NCBI GenBank assembly: GCA_024278755.1
Contig: JAJRSO010000067.1
Location: 1-64,000, forward strand
Direction: 5' to 3'
From: Calditrichota bacterium
GTDB lineage: Bacteria; Calditrichota; Calditrichia; Calditrichales; Calditrichaceae
Length of the DNA: 64,000 nt
In this document: piece by piece, positions 63,893 through 64,000 of the stretch
Position numbering within the stretch: the first letter of the stretch is position 1
Layout of the letters: each line of letters begins with the position of its first letter
Translations under genes and position numbers: made by a program
The notes under the pieces: generated by a model
What the model saw: only the letters and a program-made list of their open reading frames with translations
The model's database searches: none
Told to the model about the DNA's origin: nothing

Positions 63893-64000
63893 ATGCTCCG
63901 TCTTACCGAAATAAAACTTCCCCTGAATCATAGTGAAAACGATATAAAAAACAAAATTATAAAGAGACTTAAAATACCGGAAAATGAACTGGTTCGCTAT
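63893..64000 (+). CDS. FAD-dependent dehydrogenase, N-terminal fragment (runs off window)
   Basis: 36 codons beginning MLRLTEIKLPLNHSEND, then KIIKRLKIPENELVRY. This N-terminus matches the small alpha/beta domain that opens the large COG2509-type FAD-dependent oxidoreductases. The rest lies outside the window. Identification from a short segment only. Confidence 0.65.
   Translation, partial: MLRLTEIKLPLNHSENDIKNKIIKRLKIPENELVRY

Overview
The window looks like a Gram-negative bacterium of the wider FCB assemblage. A Calditrichota-like genome is my best guess, but this is inference from gene content and no marker gene here decides it. Evidence for an outer membrane: a FadL-type barrel, a patatin with a C-terminal barrel-like half, LolA-like and DUF3943 envelope proteins, and lipoprotein signal peptides. 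Consensus TTGACA/TATAAT promoters and clear AGGAGG-type ribosome binding sites argue against a typical Bacteroidota.

Layout. 0-4 kb: tRNA-Lys(CUU) next to a partial duplicate of itself, a DUF1456 gene with an internal stop, a cold-shock protein, a biotin carboxylase/biotin carrier pair and a MocA-like nucleotidyltransferase. 4.4-10.3 kb: a TetR regulator followed by a membrane/redox-like cluster (a histidine-rich 12-TM protein, a SUMF-domain lipoprotein, a heme O synthase-like prenyltransferase and two unknown membrane proteins). 10.4-17 kb: envelope and transport genes (FadL, an ICMT-like methyltransferase, a porin-like protein, paired half-permeases, DUF423 and a POT-like MFS carrier). 17.2-23 kb: a second TetR with visible operators, controlling an MMPL/RND exporter (frameshifted), a YtfJ-like protein, a LolA-like protein and an outer-membrane barrel. 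23-32 kb: a patatin, two tandem DUF3943 proteins (one interrupted by a stop), a VIT-family transporter, and on the minus strand an M13 peptidase and MntP.

32.5-59.8 kb is a nucleotide-biosynthesis supercluster on the plus strand: guaB, purA, purM, purL, purQ, purH, a purC-purE fusion, purB, purD, purN, purF, then pyrC, pyrE, pyrF, pyrB, pyrI, pyrD and pyrK. Together these encode the whole route from PRPP to IMP, the branch enzymes to XMP and AMP, and all of UMP synthesis except carbamoyl-phosphate synthetase. No purK is present, which fits the CO2-using class II PurE domain. Single accessory genes sit between the pathway genes: a DUF559 endonuclease, a KilA-N protein, a DUF1016 nuclease and an S23 four-helix protein. 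The final 4 kb holds GDPD and CDP-alcohol phosphatidyltransferase (minus strand), uvrC, an Hsp20 and the start of a FAD-dependent dehydrogenase.

The most unusual signal is a family of short elements in the gaps of this supercluster. Each end is a C5TT...AAG5 hairpin followed by a G5TTGT tail, and the two ends are in inverted orientation. One copy encloses an intact DUF559 endonuclease gene, three copies carry internally deleted remnants of that gene, and several copies have no gene. This looks like an autonomous element and its non-autonomous derivatives, comparable in logic to REP/RAYT pairs. Separately, six genes are broken (four in-frame stops and two one-base frameshifts), including the normally indispensable purA. 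That pattern needs to be resolved as either sequence error or real biology.
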